Shown: piece by piece, positions 45,054 to 56,294 of the stretch | Layout of the letters: each line of letters opens with the position of its first letter | Numbering within the stretch: the stretch's first letter is position 1 | Assembly: GCA_963969495.1 (NCBI GenBank) | Contig: OZ018321.1 | Span: forward strand, 104,075,066-104,139,065 | Direction: 5' to 3' | DNA from: Ceratothoa steindachneri | Taxonomy: Eukaryota; Arthropoda; Malacostraca; Isopoda; Cymothoidae | Length of the DNA stretch: 64,000 nucleotides | The notes under the pieces: generated by a model | Seen by the model: the letters and a program-made list of their open reading frames with translations, nothing else | The model's database searches: none | What the model was told of the DNA's origin: nothing | Translations under genes and position numbers: made by a program

Positions 45054-47628
45054 TCCCCCGGACTCGCATAAACTCTTTTGCTCACCAAAGCTGAATGATC
45101 CTATAAAAAGGGGCAACCTGCTGCAACCACGTGCCCCTAAGGAGATGCCAGCTGTATAATGCGTACCCTGCTGCAGCTGATATCTGGAGAATTGCGCACC
45201 CTTTCAGTCCTAATGCCCCCAGGAAAATCTGTTGCTATATATCTTCCTTACCTTTTTACATCTTTTATCTTCCTCACTTTTTTACACTCCTCCCCAAACA
45301 AACATTTTGGCATGTATGCCTTCGTTGGTTTTCGCTCTAAATATTCCCGTACTTGCATTTAATTTCAATAAAACTTTGTAATAAGATCCATCTTCTAATT
45401 TTTTACCGATTTATATAATATATTAAAGGATTGATTTAGAATATTTTAAAGTTTTGTCTAAATCGGTAAAAAAATAGTTATAATAAAAAGTGTCCCAAAT
45501 AGGTGAGACACCCTATACTTTCTACACCCTTTTCATTCTTGATCGTTAATCTTAATTAAAGAAATCCATTGTTGCCTGTATTTTAGACATCAGATAAGCG
45601 TGTTACCCATTTTCACTTTCCCTATATTTACCATTTCCATTTGCATAAGATGAGGATGACTTCGTTGGTTCTCGCTGTATTTAAGAGAACAGAAACTCCT
45701 AAATTCACTCGAATATCCCAGAATCTCATCGACTCTCTAAAATCTCATATACATCATAGAATTTCCTTGAATAACTTACAGATACCATAGAATAATAGTA
45801 TAAGAATTTCTGAAACCATTCGTGTATTATTGGTAATCCAGTCAACTTATACATAAATTTATCATTGCATGGTCATAAATCCGTTGTTTTTCCCTCTATT
45901 TAAGTTAACACGATTGCTTACAACGAGTAAACTGCCTACCAAATGAAACTAACGTCACCATTAATATCCTAGAAAATCTAAAATCTCATAAGATCTCATA
46001 GAATCTCCTAGATTCATTATAATCTTCTAGAGTCTCATAGACTCTCTGAAAGCCCATAGATGTTATAGAATCCCCTCAAATCACTTATAGATACCAGAGA
46101 ATAGTAGTAAATAAATTTCGTATAGTCATAAATCCGATGCGATCTTTGTTATCGGTGCTCTAGGGATTGCCATTGTTACCTCATTCCGTTGCTGACTGGA
46201 TCTTACTTCGACGATAAGCAATATGCCTTTGCTAGAAGGGATTAAATCGACTCTTGCAACCGTAGTCGTCTCGGGTTTAACAGAAATTCCATACTTACTT
46301 TTGCCTCCATATTCATCTTCATGGAGAAGGAAGAAGAGGGGAGGTTAACTAATTTATAGGGCCTTTGCCCCTTGAGCAAATTAGAGTCTCTTGGTTTGGA
46401 TCTCATGATACAGTGTAGTTCCTTATTGAGAAATACAAAGCCTCAATACAAGTACTGACTGGTGAAAGCTCAACAAATTATTTAATTTGGGGGTTCACTG
46501 AAGGGTTTGATATGTGTGGCTTCCAGAAACAAACGTCTCCAGTTTATGTTCGGTACTTATATATTCACAAATATTTCACAATTCACTATTCTTAATAATG
46601 ATAATAATAATAGCTTCTATTTGTTTTAGTATTTTTGGGGGAGTGAAGATACTACGAGTAAACATGAGTAGAGCTTAACTCTTCCATCCCAAGATTGGAC
46701 AGGGTGGCAGATGTTCAAGGAACCTGGTGGGGGATTTGTCTGCAAGGTATCTGATTTCTTCGTGGTGTACAGGAATTAGGATCACCCCACCCCAATCTCT
46801 GAAGGTTGAAATTGTTCGTATTGACAAGTAAATTAGCGCCTTTGTGATTTTTTTCTGTAAAGTTTAATCGAGGAGCCCTACTAGCCTCAGCATTTAGAAA
46901 TGATATGCTATAGCAAAACGCTCCTTAATCTTTTCAATTTCTATTTTCTACTCCTTTTGCCTCCGCCCATTCTTCTTATTATTCCTCATGGTTCTCGAGG
47001 AAAAAATACTGCAGGTGACATCTGGGAAAAAAATCCCTCTTCAGTTTAAAATGGAGGAAAGCTTTCTATTCTACTGCCACAAACAGACCATTAAAAAAAA
47101 ACAGACAGGTGACAGAGACAATTAACGAGCATCCCAAGGTGTCGGGGAAGCGTGAATGGGAGCTACGGAGTACGAACGAAGCACTCGATTGGTAAACAAA
47201 ATAAACACGATTCTAACAAGAATTTGACACTTTTAGGATTCTGATACTCGAGTTCAGCCGTTGATCAAGGCGGCAAGGATCAACTTTTTTTCATCTTCTT
47301 TAACCAAATTAGATATAAAAGTTTCGTCTGCTGTAGGACACCAGAAGGTAAGGTGAAGGAAAAAGAAAGGACAATTTTATTTTTTTGTATTTGCAAAAGA
47401 TTTCGTTAAAGAATTTAACAAGTTATTGTCAGGGAGATACGTTTGGTTTATTTCGGCATTTGAAGGTTATTCTTTGCGCTGCAGTTTCCGAAAGTTGCGA
47501 TTTCGTTATATATTAAAAAATATAATATTCGAAAATATAGTTACATAAAAAGGCGACAAAGAATATTGTTATGTGAAAAGAGGCAAATTATTGCAATTCC
47601 GAAATTTCGCTTTAAAGGCTCAGTATTG

Positions 47629-47631
<3 letters not shown>
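45054..47631. other. no gene seen; degenerate short repeats
   Basis: Around 45.70-45.80 and 45.97-46.09 kb, phrases like ATAGAATCTC and CTCATAGA recur irregularly, as in a decayed minisatellite; a longer piece around 45.7-45.8 kb is partly repeated near 46.0-46.1 kb. No coding motif. Confidence 0.4.
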
Positions 47632-47727
<96 letters not shown>

Positions 47728-47795
47728 AACTCACAAAGTATCACGTGAGGGTAGCAAATGAATGCAATGTTCATTTTTTCCTGCGGGGCATTGCA

Positions 47796-47862
<67 letters not shown>
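47632..47862. repeat. two (TA)n arrays with a 76-bp spacer
   Basis: TA runs at 47632-47722 and 47799-47862. The spacer contains two inverted copies of a GCATTCAT-type word and no gene. Confidence 0.95.
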
Positions 47863-47865
<3 letters not shown>

Positions 47866-48016
47866 GTATGAAGCTCAAATTAATCGCGTGTGACCAAACA
47901 TGTTAATTACACGCAGATTAAGAGAAAATAAGATTTTGCGCGCTTTCGGCTGTACTTAGCACGCTCGCTCGAAATTATTTTTTCAATTTCCAACGGGTAT
48001 CTATTATCATCATCAT

Positions 48017-48380
48017 CATTATCACTAACTCTATAATTTAAGAAGGGGATTTTTTTTATCAAAGTTATTTCTAATAATTCTTTATAATACCAAAAAACAA
48101 AATGGTGAAGTTCAGAAATAAATATAAGTATCGAAATTTTGTGAATTTTTTAAAACCCAAAGAATTACAAATGTTGAAGTTGAGAATTTTTTTTATATAT
48201 ATCTTCTTCTATAACTATATTTTAGCAACGTGATATTTTTAAAGGGGGGGGAGGAGCAATTTAGCTTAGAGATCCTTTTTAAAATAATCCTAATTGGCGA
48301 AGTTCAGAAAATTTATAAAACTTTAATCATGGCTGCTCTTTGAAGATTTTAAATTTTAACCTTAGTAGCGAAGCCATTGC

Positions 48381-48458
<78 letters not shown>

Positions 48459-48506
48459 GCAATGGCTTCGCCATCCCCTTTCTTAAATTATAGTTAGTGA
48501 TAATGA
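48017..48506. mobile_element. fold-back element with internal TA hairpin (MITE-like)
   Basis: The outer arm ATCACTAACTC...AATTTAAGAAGGGGA at 48017-48048 is repeated in reverse complement at about 48474-48506 (CCCCTTTCTTAAATTATAGTTAGTGAT), with small differences. Inside lies a perfect 21-bp inverted repeat, GCGAAGCCATTGCCTGATATA at 48368-48388 and its complement at 48451-48471, enclosing (TA)n. No ORF. Confidence 0.6.
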
Positions 48507-50579
48507 TATATACACTTTTCGGCCATAAAACTAAAACAAATTGTAAATTTTTATAGTAAATTACAGTGAGAAATATTAGAGTCCCTTGAAAAAATTGCCT
48601 TTTTTTACATGGCAGAACAACATTGGGCTCCTGATTTTCGAAGGCTTACAAACAAATGACTAGAAATGACTTTATTCGCTGCGGCATCTTTTTAAAATGA
48701 ATCTTAAGTGTTAATTTAGTGAGCTTGGGAATTAAATTCTGAAATCTTGAGGAAGAATAATAAAAAATTTTTTTTTAAAATAAAAGATTGATTATTGGGG
48801 AGATACACTAGATTATACTTATTTTTCTCATGCTGGAGGGGAATATAACTTAACCTTTTCAAACCTATTTAAATTAATTCAATACACTTTTGAAGGTTAA
48901 ATAATAACTAATGATTATTTTTATGAGACTTTGGGAATAATTTATTCAAAGTCACAAAAATTTAAAGACATTTTTGGGCTTCGCAGAATTTCGAATTACT
49001 CCTCTCTGGAATTTGGTGAGGTAATATTATATTATGACATCTTACTACACAAATATAGGCAAGTATATCTTTCTTCGGATTAGGCTTAGGCTTTACTTAT
49101 TATGTATATAATATGTAATGAACATTAATTACATTAATATATTTTTATTAAGATTTAAAAGGCATTTATAAATTGATGATTATAGCTGAATTGTGATGGG
49201 ATAAAAAATTGAAGATACATACGTCTGAAAGGTTCAGAAAAATCTAATTTAACCGCTCATAACCAAAGACACGACTTTCCATCTTCAATGCATGGACCCT
49301 TGTTTTATAGAGAGGGCTAAAGCCATTTGTTCAGGAGAAACGTCCAATAAATGGCGGTAAGGTCATGTTACCATGCAATAAACGAACCCAAATTCTTCGA
49401 TTAAGAATGGTTATTTCCTTCATGGGGCTGCAGATGAAATTTGGTGTTTATTCCATTATAAGATCCCCGTAATATGGTTTAGTCTTACTCAAGATTCGTG
49501 AAATTTTGGTTATAATTCCTTGGGACTCCAACCAGGCCATATTTGTAGGTGGACAGTCAAGCCGATGGTATATGCCTCTTCATGCTTTCGGTTCTGATCT
49601 TTCCTCGCCTGTCAGACGGCAAGTACTTTATCTATTCTACTGTAGTTGATTGAGCTTACGATGTGCACATTAGAGTGCAAATTTGCACTAATATTAAATA
49701 CTAATTTCCATCAATATACTGAGTTAATAATGATATTAGCATTTATAAAATAAAACATATACGACTTATCTCTTTCTATAATATATAGAATGAGAAATGT
49801 ATAATATATGATACATTTATTACAATTATTATATACATATCTTTGGTAGAAAGAGCCTAAATGTATGTAACAACCATTGAGTGGACACTGGACAAAATAA
49901 TAAGATGATAGAATTCCAATAAACTCTTTATTACTTATATTTTCAATAAAAGAACCCTTTAACTATATATTAGCTTATAGTTCATTGATATCAATAAAAT
50001 TTGCCCCAATTAAACTTTGTCTTTTACATAGAATTTGCATTCTTTGGAAATTCATTCAATGGCAGATCCTACACGTCTCTCAGTGCATTAATGATGATAT
50101 GCATGAAATCACGGAAAAGTTTTGTCATAATGAATCAAATTCACGCGTATTCATTTTTCACACGTGCGAAAACTATTCCCGATTAAGTGAAATTTTCAGA
50201 GCAATCAACTCCCATGACTTATGCTAATTTGTACAAGGATGTAAGGATTATCATTCCATCCCGATGTCCTCTTTTATATAGCCGGGATTGTATCTCCTAA
50301 GGACCTGTACATTCATTAATTATTGGTCTACTTTTTTGCGATTCTTGCTTGAAGTCGCCAAAAATGATTGTCACTTGTTATAGAGGTTAAGCATGCGCCA
50401 TCGTGGGCTTCGAACGTGACCGTTTATCATCATTGCTAACCCAATTCTAGGGTCGCAGGACTGGGAAAATGAGTCAGCGAAATTTTTCTCTCTACCCAGA
50501 TGCCCCGAGTATCCTGAGATCCCCCTGAAGAAGCGTATCACAGGGACGTCTGTGTTCAGGAGTAAAAGGGTCATTGAGA
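48507..50579. other. no gene seen
   Basis: A+T-rich sequence. The part next to 50.58 kb would be 3' untranslated region of the POU gene on the minus strand; a minus-strand AATAAA lies at 49927-49932. Confidence 0.4.
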
Positions 50580-50933
50580 CTAGTGTCTGGCGACTTCCTG
50601 CATAGCCGCCTGGGCGTAGCTGTAACTCCATCCACTTGCCGCCGCCCATCGTTCACTCGCTGCCCAGCGGTCTCCTACTGATGCCCACTTGTCCCCCATA
50701 GACGCCCACTTATCATTCATGGACGCCCATTTGTCTCCAACTGCCGCCCATCGATCCCCCGCTGAGTGCCATCTATCGTTGGCATCTCCTTGGTCATGCC
50801 AGGAGGCTGCCGAAAGGCACCTCCCACTCACGCTCTCTTCACCACCTGCCGGAGCCGTCGCCGCTGAAGGCGATCGGGTGGATATGGAAGAGGGCGCCGT
50901 GGGAGGACGGCGAGGGGGTGGGGCGGCCAACCA
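50580..50933 (-). CDS. in-frame open extension after the POU4 stop, Trp heptad repeats
   Basis: Directly after the TAG at 50934-50936 the same frame stays open for 117 codons to a TAG at 50580-50582. Composition is protein-like: a Pro/Ser/Ala-rich linker (about residues 1-45), then seven heptads of the pattern D-[RK]-W-x-[SA]-x-x ('DRWAAVG', 'DKWASMN', 'DKWASMG', 'DKWASVG') at about 50637-50783, then an Ala/Tyr-containing tail. Between heptads many differences fall at third positions: GAC/GAT for Asp, GCG/GCA for Ala, TCT/TCC/TCA for Ser, GGG/GGA for Gly. This looks like selection on the protein. It may be reached by stop readthrough or alternative splicing, or the TAG may be an assembly or allelic artefact. 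It could also be an out-of-use former C-terminus. Confidence 0.5.
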   Translation of the reverse strand, partial: WLAAPPPRRPPTAPSSISTRSPSAATAPAGGEESVSGRCLSAASWHDQGDANDRWHSAGDRWAAVGDKWASMNDKWASMGDKWASVGDRWAASERWAAASGWSYSYAQAAMQEVARH

Positions 50934-51236
50934 CTAGGGGACCGGCGTATGAGCTGGCATGGGCGTATGGGCGGAGGCCATGGAAGCCATGGAGCCCATC
51001 ATAGATCCCATGGAAGATGGATGCATGCCAGATGTCATCTGTTTCTGCGAGGCGGCGAATTTCATGCGTTTCTGCTTTTGGCGTTGGTTGCAGAACCACA
51101 CGCGAACCACATTCTTCTTCAGATCCAGCTTCTCGGCGATGGCGGCGATCTTCTCACCAGATGGCCGCGGCTGCACTGCAAAGTACGCCTCCAACGACCG
51201 CTTCTCTGGAGCGGCGATGGATGTGCGCTTCCTCTT
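50934..51236 (-). CDS. POU class IV transcription factor, last exon (homeodomain)
   Basis: Nuclear DNA-binding factor of the Brn-3/acj6/unc-86 class, known for sensory and other neuronal fate. The exon encodes 100 residues: a complete homeodomain from 'KRKRTSIAAPEKRSLEAYFA' through helix 3 'VVRVWFCNQRQKQKRMKF', with the W-F-C-N-Q-R signature of POU homeodomains. 'GEKIAAIAEKLDLKKNV' is characteristic of class IV. A Met/Ser/Pro-rich tail of about 38 residues ends at TAG 50934-50936. The 5' edge is set by an acceptor (51237-51238); the POU-specific domain must lie in upstream exons at higher coordinates, and I find none within the window. The frame starts in phase 0 at AAG. Homeodomain identity is certain; whether the protein really ends at this TAG is not. 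Confidence 0.9.
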   Translation of the reverse strand, partial: KRKRTSIAAPEKRSLEAYFAVQPRPSGEKIAAIAEKLDLKKNVVRVWFCNQRQKQKRMKFAASQKQMTSGMHPSSMGSMMGSMASMASAHTPMPAHTPVP

Positions 51237-51265
51237 CTGGTGGAAATGAGAGATTAGGCAATGCA
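51237..51265 (-). other. 3' splice site of the POU4 exon
   Basis: On the minus strand CCTAATCTCTCATTTCCACC is followed by AG (51238-51237) and then AAGAGG. It has a CTAAT branch-like word, a pyrimidine-rich stretch and AG, at the place where POU class genes start the homeodomain exon. Confidence 0.7.
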
Positions 51266-52204
51266 TGCACACTGTTATTTGTAAACAAAGTCAAGTTTTT
51301 TGCAACTAAATGACAATAAAATAATATAAATATGAACTAATATAAATATTGCCAAAACCAAAGCAACCAATGTTGGATTAAATTTGAATAGATATAGATT
51401 AGTTGTCTCATCCTAGATATTGCGTGATAAAAGCTTATAAGCTGATGAAACGTTAAAATATTATTCTTGGAAGCTAAATTTATTTTCTTCTAACACTTTT
51501 TATCCATCTCGAGCGCAATGGGTAGTAGAGAAAGATTACAAACTCTAAAAATGGCTTGAAATTTAATAGATTTATGGTGTCTAGAGGAACTCCCACAAGG
51601 AAATTTGCCGCTTTCAAAAAAGAGGAATATGTTTTCAGTGGCATTTAAGGCAGGCTAATTAAGAGCAATCTATCGTGACCGGACGCTTAGTCACCAGTCA
51701 ACCCGTCTTATGTCTGGCAAACCTACAACCCAAACATTAGCTTTCTCCATCGTCTTCTATAGTCAATATAAGGTAGAATTACAGTCATAATATTACATTT
51801 CTCTGGACGCATTCTGCATCTTCACATGCTAAAATTTACATTATCATTTTGGATGCCCTACAAATTTTTTATATAAGTCAACTTGAAATTAGAAAATACT
51901 ATGAGGGAGCAAGAACCAGATGTCATTGCAACGACAACGGGCCATACAGACGGCTCTAGCTTAGAACTATAGGTCGCCAGACCTCATGAATATTAAGCGA
52001 CCTGAATCTCATTGCCCAAACTCATACAAAAAATGGGATAAATGAGTTCTTTTAGGAGCTGTATTCTTCGTTTCAATAGATATATCTGTCTACTCCAATT
52101 CTTCCGTTGGATAGAGCAGCAAGTCGACCAATGTATTTGTTTACGCGACATTCCATCTCAAAAGTTTTGACTCGCCTCCTTCTTCTGTATTCTTATTGTA
52201 CGAA
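51266..52204. other. probable POU4 intron, no exon seen
   Basis: Upstream of the POU4 acceptor on the minus strand. No POU-specific domain is recognisable here or farther up to 64 kb. Confidence 0.4.
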
Positions 52205-53060
52205 CACATCACAAATTAAACAACTCTCGCACAATCACACATCCCTCATCCAGTCACATAACTAAGAAAAATACGAATCACACACCCACGCACATACACT
52301 TCCGCGCCCAGCCCTTCATTTCTTCCAGCCTTAAGTGCACACATCTTACAATACACATCTCTCACGCAGTCGCATAACTAAGAAAAATACGAATAGCACA
52401 CTCAAACATATACTTCCACTCAGCCCTTCTCCTTTTCTTACAACCTCATATACACACATCACCTGCCCTCACACAATCACATTAGAGAAATACGAATCAC
52501 AGACTCACATAGACACAAATATACTTCCGAACATCCCTTCTCTTTTTTTTACTTGTGGCGAAGCGCAAGGTCTAGACGTCGCTTTTTTCAAAAGGAGTAA
52601 AGTTCAAGTGTACCCATTTAGAGCAATGAAATGACATATATGACCATGGGACATAGGGTTATTCATCCTGGAGATTTCAAATCTGCCATCGGATTTGGCG
52701 CTGGTTACTCCATCTATTGGCAGAAGCCTCATTGAGCCATTCAAAGGCACTTGTAAGTGATTTGAACCATGGCAAACCATCAATGCAATAACAATGCGTC
52801 ATCTTGTCACAAAACGCCGCAGGTTATTGTAGGGACTTTCCCTCTTGTTCCAACCTCATACCCACATATCACACAAAAGCACATCCATCGCACAGTCACA
52901 TAAATAAGATAAATACGAATCGCACTCTTCGACAAACATACGTATACATTTCCGCTCAGTGCTTCTCCTTTTCTACCCACCTCATACTCACACATTACAA
53001 ATACACGACCCTCACACACTCCCATAGGTGGGAGGTATTTCTTTCAGCAAGATTACTATT
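52205..53060. repeat. about 110-bp minisatellite, interrupted
   Basis: Units contain AAAAATACGAATCACA, a CACA-rich stretch, TACTTCCGCTCAGCCCTTCT and CCTCATAC-ACACATCAC. The landmark 'AATACGAAT' recurs at about 52270, 52387, 52490 and 52912. A non-repeat insert of about 280 bp lies at 52555-52836. Confidence 0.75.
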
Positions 53061-53832
53061 CACACACACATACACACACTCATTTTAAGGATACAGGCAA
53101 TATGCCAACAACACATAAATTGAAAGTGCAATGCCGTAAGTGCACAGGTACTTGTTCGTGCATAGATTTTATAGAAGGCAATTTTAACCCATTACCAACC
53201 AATGTCCCATTTATGGGACTTTGAATTTTTGCCAAATATTTTTAGTGTGTACCATATGATTTTTGTATATTTCTTTTCAGATTAATAATTTCAATAAGAT
53301 ATTAGTGCCCCATCAAATTTACAGAATTTCGTTGACAACAATCGCCACTAGGGAGCACTAATTTTTCATGATTTCTTGAAAAAAGAACTGTTAGAGCTTG
53401 TATCGATTTAGTTTTAAACTAAAGTCAGGGGAGGGAGGTTGTGCTGGTGGATTACGTTCACCCCCTCATAAAAGAATATACTGAAGAAATATATTTATTG
53501 AAATCAGGCAAAATATAAGTACTATTTTGTTTTACATTTTGCGTCCCATTTTTGGTCCGTTGGTAGGATCTGTGATTTTATTTCAATATCTATGACTTTC
53601 TGAACCATTATTTAGTCCAAAATTTTGGCAATAAAATTTCACTTATATTAATAAAGTATGAAGTGCATAATGTCTTTACACTATGTACCACCTCACACAT
53701 CTATGCTTTTATACATGCACATGTTCACATACGCACACATATACACACACATATGAAAATATTTATTTATAAAATGAGACTTTTTGGCCACCATATATAT
53801 ATGGCCTATGATAAACATTCTCACTCAATAGG

Positions 53833-53895
<63 letters not shown>
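53833..53895. repeat. (TA)n microsatellite
   Basis: TA run within the piggyBac-like element just upstream of its transposase. Confidence 0.95.
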
Positions 53896-53898
<3 letters not shown>

Positions 53899-53949
53899 TC
53901 TGTGTGTTTACACGCGTGCACATGTTTGCTTTTGTACAGATTTTTAGAA

Positions 53950-55470
53950 ATATTATTATTTTCTCTTCAGAACTCAGTTTTTCGACCCATGAGCGGAAAT
54001 TACTAACAACATCCGAAGAAGTTCTTAGAGAATTAAATGATTTCAGAAATCAAGAAATATTAGAGGAAGATGTCGAGGTTGCAATTATTTCGACATGTCC
54101 AGATGAGGGAACTGATGATGAAGCAATCAATGACGAAAACCTTCCTGACAATACTTTTGTTCAAGACGTTGCAGGTAAGTTTGAACTGATTGTTCATAGC
54201 AGAGACGAAAACTTATATTAATCGATTCAGCATTCATCGTCACCTTCACAGGACCATTCATTTAATCAACCTTCTTTAGGTAAACGTAGAAAAGTTGAAA
54301 ACACTAAATGGAAAAAAAGTGATCCATGTCATAAGGACTCAATGAAATTACCATCTCAAAGTAGCTACTATAAATTAGATGAACTAAAAGGAAAGAGCAT
54401 TGGTTCTATTTTTGAATACTTTTTAAATGACGAGTTATTTGGATTTATTACTGAGCAGTCTATAATATATGCAAAACAAAAAAATCATCTTAACTTTTTT
54501 GTAACCATTGCTAAACTGAAAATTTTTGTAGGAATTATTCCACTAAGTGGTTACCATAAGCTTCATCAGCAACATATGTATTAGGAGAAATCACCAGACA
54601 CAGGCTTACCTTTTGTTTACAATGAAATGCCAAGAAAAAGATTCACAGAAATAAAAATATTTCTTCTCTTGAATGATAATTCAACAATGGATAAAAAGGA
54701 TAAAATGTATAAAATCAGTCTATACTCGTATCTAAAAACATATATACATTTCCCCCCCAAAATTTGGTGTATTTCATTCTCATCTGGCCATCGATGAAAT
54801 GATGATCAAGTATTATGGCTTGTATTCCGCTAAAATATTCATAAAAGGTACGCTGATAAAATTTGGTTTAAGTTTTGGTGCCTTTGTGTACAATTTTTCT
54901 TCCTATCTAGGTATGAAGAATGAAGCTACTAATTGGCCTCTGGGTGCAAGGGTTATTAATAACCTAATATCTATAATTCCTCAGAGTGAAACTGAAAATT
55001 ATGAGTCTTTTTCGATAATTTCTTTACTAGTATTGACATACTAAAAGAGTTAGGAGATATTGGGCTCAAAGCCACCGGAACATTTCGTGAAAATCAAACA
55101 ACAAATGTCCATTTATACCTTCAAAAGAAATACAAAAAAGAACGGAAAGAGGATTCATCGAATACAGGTTTGACTCCAGCAGTGTCGCTTTAGTCACAAA
55201 GTGGCATGATAACACTATACCAACAACTATAATGAGATTTATCCTACCAATACTGCTAAACGTTATTCTCAGAAACTAAAAAAAGGATATACAAGTGCAA
55301 ATACCAAAAGTTATGGCAGAATATAATAAGTCAATAGGAGGGGTTAACTTGCGGGATAAACAAGTATCACTTTCCGATGTAGAATCCGTGGGAAAAAATG
55401 GTGGTGGTTTCCTATTTTCACATAACTACTGGACATTGCTACTGTAAACACATGGAGAATTTATCAGCAT
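53950..55470 (+). pseudogene. piggyBac-like transposase, decayed
   Basis: DDE-type transposase that would excise precisely at TTAA. The acidic N-terminus at 54030-54170 has 'LRELNDFRNQEILEEDVEVA' and 'DEAINDENLPDNTFVQDVAG'. The core starts near 54380: 'FEYFLNDELFGFITEQSI', 'LKIFVGIIPLSGYHKLHQQ', and, after a TAG at about 54582, 'YNEMPRKRFTEIKIFLLLND'. The first catalytic Asp lies in 'LAIDEMMIKYYG' near 54790-54825. The next is visible as 'FFDNFFTSID' near 55005-55035 after a one-base slip in a T run. 'NKYHF' at about 55360 and the remaining C-terminus are frameshifted, and the terminal Cys-rich finger is not seen. It is dead but recognisable over most of its length. Confidence 0.85.
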
Positions 55471-56294
55471 GCTGGACGTAAGAAGAAAGATTGTTTTAGC
55501 ATATGTTTTAATATGGAGTAGAGTTTTGTAAAAAAGTAAACCTTTATTGTATTTCTATGTTGTAACAACATAGGCTGTTTATGCTGAATAAATATAAAAA
55601 AACATTTTTCCTTTTAAATTTGTAGGGAAAATATTACATATGTTTACCTTAAAAAATTATAACAATAAAGTGAAAATTGGTGAATATTACCTTTTTCTTT
55701 AAATTTTAATAACTTCCTATCAATGTCCCATTTAGGGGACGCCATTTTTGGACAACAAAATATCTAAAAAATTATTTTTTACGGTTGTAATATCTCAGTT
55801 TAACGATTTACAGTTATTATTTTGAAAAACAAAATTAAATGTAACTGCAGATTAATTACGGTAAGCAATGGGTTAAAGGTATTAATAGAGAAAGCATTTG
55901 TATGTTCTGTCAGATTGAGTTAGAAATGGAGTGACGACATCGCGAGATGACTGTTGTAAGGGATCACGTTGGGGACTTATAAGGTAATTGCCTCCGAGAG
56001 TTGATGAAACTGAAAAAACACGTCAGTCAACTCTGGGAGGAGGTTAGGCGCCTTAGCCACGTGACTGGGACAGCGACTTGCACCGGTGGAAGTGCTAGAG
56101 ACCTAAGGAGAGATACTAAAGATAGATAGGGGGAGGGAAGGAAATACCCATAGAAAATCTGGACAGGGAAGGGTCGGTACACTTTGCTCTGGGTGGGAGA
56201 GAGGAACGAAGTAGAAGTGGAAAATGATCTAAGTGCGGGGGAGGGGACCATAGCCAGGTTGCTATTGGCCCTAAAGATCCCTTAAAGACTACCA

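Larger units (their letters stand above)
53184..55876 (+). mobile_element. piggyBac-like DNA transposon
   Basis: TTAA at 53184-53187 and 55873-55876, with CCCATTAC inside the left end and, reversed, CCCATTGC inside the right end: TTAA duplications and C-C-C starts are the piggyBac hallmarks. The word CAATGTCCCATTTATGGGAC (itself nearly palindromic) lies near the left end and recurs with one change near 55717. Size is 2685 bp between the TTAA sites. A (TA)n array sits inside at 53833-53895. Confidence 0.85.

Noticed and set aside
50689..51313. Plus-strand open frames opposite the POU4 exon
   Set aside because: Shadows of the G+C-rich homeobox exon; the minus-strand homeodomain is unmistakable.
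51420..51460. CTGATGAAAC word resembling a hammerhead ribozyme core
   Set aside because: No room for stem II between CTGATGA and GAAAC, and no pairing stems around it.
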